Assembly: GCA_932294295.1 (NCBI GenBank)
Contig: OW028580.1
Location: forward strand, 37,207,336-37,271,335
Source: Alitta virens
Lineage: Eukaryota; Annelida; Polychaeta; Phyllodocida; Nereididae
Direction of reading: 5' to 3'
DNA: 64,000 nucleotides
Position numbers and translations under genes: made by a program. The notes below the pieces were generated by a model. That model made no database searches. It saw only the letters and a program-made list of their open reading frames with translations, and was not told the DNA's origin. Shown piece by piece: positions 58,066 through 64,000 of the stretch (within the stretch, counting starts at the first letter, position 1; each line of letters opens with the position of its first letter).

Positions 58066-58168
58066 ATGTTGGTTGTAGTCATGGCCCATGCACCATGGGG
58101 TGGAGACATGCTAAAATGGATCACCCTTCTTTGCTGCATGGTGAGCATATCTTCTGCCACAAATACAG
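58066..58168 (+). CDS. Copy 3 exon 1: signal peptide
   Basis: Same as copy 1 exon 1. Confidence 0.75.
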
Positions 58169-61100
58169 GTGAGTCTTCCTTTATCAACAACAGTCCACCA
58201 TAAACTCCATTTTTATACTTATTTATCATTGAGATAATTCATATGGTATGAATTCAGCTGAACATTGATTACATGTACATTTATTTTAAATTCATTTGAA
58301 TCTGGTCTATCGACATAGGGCTCTTCCTTGTTTCTCTCATTTCGCTTTGTGAAAAATAAATGCGCAATTGTATTGTTCAGATAGAGATGCCTGTACCAGA
58401 GAGGTTCCCTAAAAATTGCTTATTTGTTACATCTGTGGCAATTAGCATTCTTGCACTGCATTTTTATAAAATCTAAACTTTATTATTGAAATCATGTCAA
58501 AAACTTCATTATAAATCGAAATTGCTTGGGTGGGCTACAAGCGACAACATGCTTGTCTTCAAAATAATTTCATTGTCATTATAATATTTGTTTTATTTTT
58601 AAACTATATCGTGGAGAATTGTTACTTGAATAATGCAAAAATCCCTTACTTTTTGGTTCTCCATGCTAAGTGCCAAAGCAACGTTTCCGAAATCGCGAAA
58701 GTGATGTCATAATAATGGAACGCTGCTAAATACACATCATTTTGTATACATCAGGGTAGAAAAGAACAAACTCGAACATATATCAGAAGTTGAACACAAA
58801 GATGGGTGTAGGCCTTCATGGATTGTAAATTTGTAATACGTCATGTGCATCAAGAACTTTCACTGGCTCTAGAGTTTAGTTTCCAAGTCTGTGTAATCTG
58901 CTGTAATACATGCACATGAAGTATTTTCACTCTGGAGCGTGCATGAATAAGATTCAAAGAATAGGAAAACAGTACCATTCAAATTTCTTCTGTGTAAATC
59001 TATCTTTCCAGGTCCAAGATATATCGGTTGCTATGAAAAACTGCGTCATGCTATACAGTCTGCTGGGGGACATATGACAGTGGATGCGTGTGCCAGGAAA
59101 TGTGCCCATCAACATGTGGCATTCGCGGGATTAAAGGTAAGGTTCATCATTCTTTCCTCCAGATTGTTAAAAACTGTGCATGAAAATACATTGCTGAGTT
59201 CATTTAATCTGAGTAACTGAAGTCCTCAGATTTTTTTGCTAGACATTTATCTTATACTATACAATCAGCCATACATTGAATCATGTGTTTCCTAATTAAA
59301 ATCAGAGGCATCAATTTCTCTGGAAGGGTTGATGGGGCCCGAGGGGTTGCAGGCCTGTACCTTTCCCTGTCCATGAGGACACTTTTCAAGGGATAAAATA
59401 ATTGAATTATATTATGACTGTTTTTATACATCAAATATGATGTGAAGTTGTAAAAAATCACAGACGAGGAACTGTGTGTACAATAGTATCTTGTTGAATT
59501 AACTTTAACCACATAGTTTATTATGAAAATGATTTAACTAAGACTTGCCACGTGCACCTCTTTATTAACCAGTGTATATTTCTAATAATTTAAAATTGCC
59601 ATATAATGGTGGTCAAACACTTGGCAGCGTCCACGCAGCCATCAATATGTCTGACAGTATCAGCCGATGACCAATGATGACACACCTACAGTTAGTGTCA
59701 TAAAATACAGTGAAATTTAGATCCGGCTTTGAGTAGCCAGCAACAGCCAGACAGTTTTGTTTAGTGCCAGTTACTATAGTAGAAGTTGTCTAGCTTTGTC
59801 TAGGTTCAGTTTGACGGGCCGTTTTAAATGAAACTAACTGTATGCCTCAATCCAGTTTCGGCACTCACTGCTTGACTTGCCAAGAGATTTTCAGTAAAAA
59901 AAAAAAGTTATCATAAAAGTTTCATTTACCTGTGTGGATTGCTCATGATATATAAAGCACTACTTCAGAATGGCAATCAATGTTGGTGCACCAACAGCAC
60001 AGTTTATGGCATCAGAACCTGTGATGGATGTTGTCAAAAGCCTTGTGAAGGAAATTCTTTGTTGAAATGTGGTGGATCAATTGCTTTTGATATCTATCAA
60101 GCAGGTAAGTCTATCAGCTGCTGATGTATCATCCATGTTATTGACAGAAACAATATTTGATAATTATATATATGAAACATATTTTATATCAATCAGTGGT
60201 AGACGGAAGATACCTTGGATGTTACCTGGACAAACGGAACAGTCGTCTATTTGTAAAGAAGAAATACGAAGATAATCTCACAGCATATAATTGTATCCAG
60301 TATTGTAAAGAACATAACTACCCTTACAGTGGAACTCAGGTGAGTTGAAGCTTGTTCACGCAGGTTAAATACACAATATTTGATGAGATGGAGACTGATG
60401 ATAGTGAATCATTTATCATTTTAGAATGCACGTGAATGTTACTGTGGCCATGGCAGTTATGAGAAGCATGGTGAATGCATCACAAACAGTAGCTGCACAT
60501 GCAATGCCAGGTGTACTGGAGACCAGACTGAAATATGTGGGGGAGCATTTGCCATGTCAGTTTACAGTACAGGTGACTATCTCTCATAATGAAATCAGCA
60601 TTTTTCTTCCTACTCTCTGATAATTTAATAGTAGCATTTAATGATTGACCCAGAGGTTGAAGACGTTAATTCATTGAAAGTGCATGACTAGAAGTGTAGG
60701 GTGCTGATCATATGTGCAACCAGAGTTTGTTGGGATGTCTACATGTTGTGCAGTCACTGTATTACAGCCTGAATTGGGCACTAGAGCATGATTATCAACC
60801 TCATTCTGAAGTGCAAATCAATTCACAAGCTATTCATATATATTGCTAAATTATGCTCTCAAAATTTGGTATTCTAAGTAAAGTAGGGAGATCTCAATCC
60901 TGCACTTGTAGCAGCGCGTCACCAGTCTATATTCCATTGTGTTGATTTTGTGTCAGAGTACAACTGCCACTGCAAGGATGGAAATTCTTGTAACATAAGA
61001 ACTGGTAGATGTCCAAGTAATGAATGTGCAGCTGGATGGCAAGGATCTACATGTAGTGAAGGTATATATTTACACATACTCTTTTTTAACAGAAGCTGTT

Positions 61101-64000
61101 TTCTTACTATACATGTATTTCACCAAGAACGTCATAATCTATTTACCCCTTAAAGTAGGGTATGTCAGTTTGCACAGATTAAATATTGGGCCAATGTGAT
61201 CAAGGTAAGAATTTGGTTTAAATAAAACTTTGTAGTGATTGAATATCTTTTAACATGGAGCTACTTTCTATCAGATGGTGAGTGAAGTATTTGAAATATT
61301 GAAATGAGAATGATGAACTGCTATTTTTTCGCTCAGAAAGGCAGTCTCATTTATAAATGATTTCACATTAAATCTGTCAGCATGACTGCATTTTGCCGTA
61401 CTCAAGGCAGTCTATGTAACTTTATCCAATTAGACAATGTCATTCAGCTTGTGCTATATCCTTATTCAGAATGTGGCAGAGGAAAATATGGAGCAAACTG
61501 CAGAGAAACATGTGATCAATGTTCAGAACAGGCATGTGATCGGTTCAATGGTCACTGCAGCATAAGCTGTGCAGCAGGGATGAAGAACTTTCCACTTTGT
61601 GACCGAGGTAAGAATTTGGTGTACTTTTATTTGAATAAACGTTTGCAGAGATTGCATATCTTTCACCAATAAACTTTTTTATCAGAAGATGATTGAATTA
61701 TCTTTAATATTGAAATGAGAATGATAAACTGCTATTGTTTTGTTCTCAGAATGTGATGACAAATAGTTTGGCATGAAGTGTGCGAAAGTCTGCCATTGCC
61801 AAAATGGAGAAATCTGTGACAAGAGATATGGAAGCTGTCCTGGTGGAGTCTGCAGTCCTGGATATGATGTCACTCTTGATCCCTCTTGCCACAAAGGTGG
61901 GTGTTGGCAGAATGTGGTATTTAACACAACTAGCAGTGGTGTTAGTTTTCATTGTAAAAAAATTCAAAATGATCAATAGGACTTATGACAGTATTCAATG
62001 GTTATCTGTTGTAGTCTGCTAAAAATCTGATGTCTGCACCCAGTTTAGTTGATACACCTAGTTTGATGTATAAAACCTGTCCATAAATCATTTCAGAATG
62101 TAAAACAGGGAAATTTGGCCTGAAGTGTCAGTACCAATGCAGATGCAAGAACAGTGATGGATGTGATAAAGTGATAGGAGCTTGTGAGGACAACTTGTGT
62201 GCTCCTGGTTTTGATGGACCTCATGATGATCTTCCTTGTCAAAGAGGTAAGATGTATTATGATTGAGATAGCAATGCACGTTCAGTCATCCAAATGTTTG
62301 ACCATCCAAACATGTTTAGATGGGAATAGAATAAACTTTTGTATTCGGTTATCTGAATGTTTCCTTTTCCCGAACACAACGATAATCTTCAGTCATAAGA
62401 CTTTTTTTTTTAAATGGAGGTGCAAACATTCAGTTATTGTATTATATTCATGTGATTAAGGGTTGAGAGACAGTCTGTCTGCCTATCTAAATTCTAATCC
62501 CAAGGAAATGAAACTGTCTTCAATTCATTGTGAATGCAATTGCTTGTTGACCCCTCTTTTAATCAGAAGGTCACTTTTACAATTTCTTGGCAAAATGATA
62601 CCTCAAGGTATTATAATATAATTACTGTTGGTTGTAATACATTGATAGTAAGCATTTTCATTATTGTTTAACAGAAATTTGATCCAGTCTATCAATTCAG
62701 TCACAAGTGAGTTTTTGTCATCAAATTTCTGTAGAATTGAAAGCAATAAATTGCTGGGTCTAAAACTAAACTCCCACTTCAGGCGAATTTGACTGATTTC
62801 TGATGTTTATCCCTCCAATAATTTTGTCATATCAATTTCCACAATTGATCTGAATTTACTCATTAAAATAGACAAAAGCTTTGGGAACCCAAGTTTTCAT
62901 TTTAAGGTGAGACTTGACAGTACCATTATTCTGCAACTACGTGTGTGCGTTGATTTCTTTAGCTCCATGATGCTGAGAAATTGTTAACAACTGGCCTGAA
63001 ATCAAATTTTTTCAAAATGTAGTCACGGTGGAGTAGTTTTGATTTCTTTTTAATTCAAAATTATCAATAGGACTTATGACAGAATTCAATGGTAATCTGT
63101 TGTAGTCTGCTAAAAATCTGATGCCTGCACCCAGTTTAGTTGATACACCTAGTTTAATGTCTAAAACCTGTCCATAAATCATTTCAGAATGTAAAACGGG
63201 GAAATTTGGCCTGAACTGTCAGTACAAATGCAGATGCAAGAACAGTGATGGATGTGATAAAGTCACAGGAGCTTGTGAGGACAACTTGTGCGCTCCTGGT
63301 TTTGATGGACCTCATGATGATCTTCCTTGTCAAACAGGTAAGATGTATTATGATTGAGATAGCAATGCACGTTCAGTCATCCAAATGTTTGACCATCCAA
63401 ACATGTTTGGCTGGACATAGAATAAACTTTTGTATTCGGTTATCTGAATGTTTCCTTTTCCCGAACACAACGACAATCTTCAGTCATAGGACAATTTGTT
63501 TAAAAAGGAGATGCAACCATTCAGTTATTGAATTATATTCATGTGATTAAGGGTTGAGAGACAGTCTGTCTGCCTATCTTAATTCTAATCATAAGGAAAT
63601 GAAATTGTCTTCAATTCATTGTGAATGGTAGTTGGGTGTTGACCCTTCATTTAATCAGAAGGTCACTTTTACAATTTTTTGGCAAAATGACACCTCAAGG
63701 TATTATAATAACATTACTGATGGTTGTAATAAATTGATAGTAAGCATTTTCATTATTTTTTAACAGAAATTTGATCCAGTCTATCAATTCAGTCACAAGT
63801 GAGTTTTTGTCATCAAATTTCTGTAGAATTGAAAGCAATAAATTGCTGGGTCTAAAACTAAACTCCCACTTCAGGCGAATTTGACTGATTTCTGATGTTT
63901 ATCCCTTCAATAATTTTGTCATATCAAGATCCACAATTGATCTGAATTTACTCATACAAATAGAAAAAAGCTTTGGGAACCCAAGTTTTCATTTTAAGGT
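58066..64000 (+). CDS. Copy 3 (partial, 5' part): WSC-WSC-EGF receptor with nonsense codon
   Basis: Exons: 58066-58168 (signal), 59012-59136 and 59969-60104 (WSC1), 60197-60339 and 60425-60572 (WSC2), 60957-61061, 61470-61607, 61750-61896, 62097-62246 and 63188-63337 (EGF-like 1-5). The next exon would begin at about 64109, outside the window. The protein equals copy 1 except that AAG becomes TAG at 61764-61766 in EGF3. Translation would stop about six residues into EGF3, leaving a secretable fragment with two WSC and two EGF-like domains, or the mRNA would be degraded by nonsense-mediated decay. Skipping the phase 1-1 exon 61750-61896 would restore the frame. A sequencing error is possible. 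Confidence 0.75.
59012..59136 (+). CDS. Copy 3 WSC1, first half
   Basis: Same as copy 1 exon 2. Confidence 0.85.
59969..60104 (+). CDS. Copy 3 WSC1, second half
   Basis: Same as copy 1 exon 3. Confidence 0.85.
60197..60339 (+). CDS. Copy 3 WSC2, first half
   Basis: Same as copy 1 exon 4. Confidence 0.85.
60425..60572 (+). CDS. Copy 3 WSC2, second half
   Basis: Same as copy 1 exon 5. Confidence 0.85.
60957..61061 (+). CDS. Copy 3 EGF-like 1
   Basis: Same as copy 1 exon 6. Confidence 0.8.
61470..61607 (+). CDS. Copy 3 EGF-like 2
   Basis: Carries the copy 1 variant (SISCAAGMKNFPLC). Confidence 0.85.
61750..61896 (+). pseudogene. Copy 3 EGF-like 3 with in-frame TAG
   Basis: Frame enters in phase 1: E C D D K then TAG at 61764-61766. 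The rest of the exon is intact and its splice sites are good. Confidence 0.8.
62097..62246 (+). CDS. Copy 3 EGF-like 4
   Basis: Same as copy 1 exon 9; downstream of the nonsense codon. Confidence 0.75.
63188..63337 (+). CDS. Copy 3 EGF-like 5
   Basis: Same as copy 1 exon 10; downstream of the nonsense codon. Confidence 0.75.

Larger units (their letters stand above)
47072..64000. repeat. Third repeat unit, near-perfect copy of bases 1-16929
   Basis: Every landmark checked has the same offset of 47071, with no indel. Substitutions noticed are at 659/47730, 3020/50091, 4253/51324, 4826/51897, 5505/52576, 14693/61764 and 15955/63026. Unit B shares the C-unit base at the first three and the A-unit base at the next three. 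Confidence 0.9.
61965..64000 (+). repeat. ~1.09 kb EGF-exon duplication, unit C
   Basis: Same two direct copies as at 14894-17036, the second cut by the window edge. Confidence 0.75.

Overview
This is eukaryotic, almost certainly invertebrate-metazoan nuclear DNA. It is AT-rich, its genes are split by GT-AG introns, and its spacers are full of MITE-like elements, minisatellites and a decayed Ty3/gypsy element. No phylum can be fixed from the sequence alone. The protein family (WSC domains plus EGF-like repeats on a single-pass receptor, beside receptor tyrosine phosphatase remnants) would fit a lophotrochozoan or a similar invertebrate, but that is inference. There is no sign of bacterial operons, tRNA, rRNA or CRISPR.

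The window holds part of a head-to-tail array of plus-strand receptor genes that I assembled exon by exon. Copy 0 is only its 3' end (transmembrane and tail exons, 262-1200). Copy 1 is complete at 10995-25852. Copy 2 is complete but altered at 36385-48271. Copy 3 is a 5' part from 58066 to the window edge. The full model has a signal-peptide exon, two WSC domains (two exons each), seven EGF-like exons that are all phase 1-1, a short Thr/Ile linker exon, a transmembrane exon, and one cytoplasmic-tail exon. In copies 0 and 2 the tail carries YMTM and YMEM, matching the YxxM consensus for PI3-kinase p85 SH2 domains. Copy 1 exons sum to 1902 nt (633 codons plus stop) with every phase matching, which strongly supports the model.

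Each gene is followed by a ~10 kb spacer with the same layout: 3' UTR, a TIR element, poly(A) signals, a minus-strand Ty3/gypsy pol remnant, a ~149 bp tandem repeat, three small exons encoding the start of a tyrosine phosphatase catalytic domain, AT-rich and MITE material, then the next signal-peptide exon. The phosphatase remnant suggests the ancestral receptor had, or sat beside, a phosphatase domain that was replaced by the docking tail.

The copies differ in informative ways. Copy 1 has a nonsense codon that removes the YMxM half of the tail. Copy 2 lacks WSC1 and one EGF exon, and a repeat-rich rearrangement has destroyed the 5' edge of its last EGF exon. Copy 3 has a nonsense codon in EGF3. 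EGF2 differs sharply in protein sequence between copies 1 and 2 although the intron before it is identical. Bases 1-16929 recur at 47072-64000 with a constant offset of 47071 and only about seven substitutions seen by eye. This is either a very recent duplication of a two-gene 47 kb unit or an assembly duplication.
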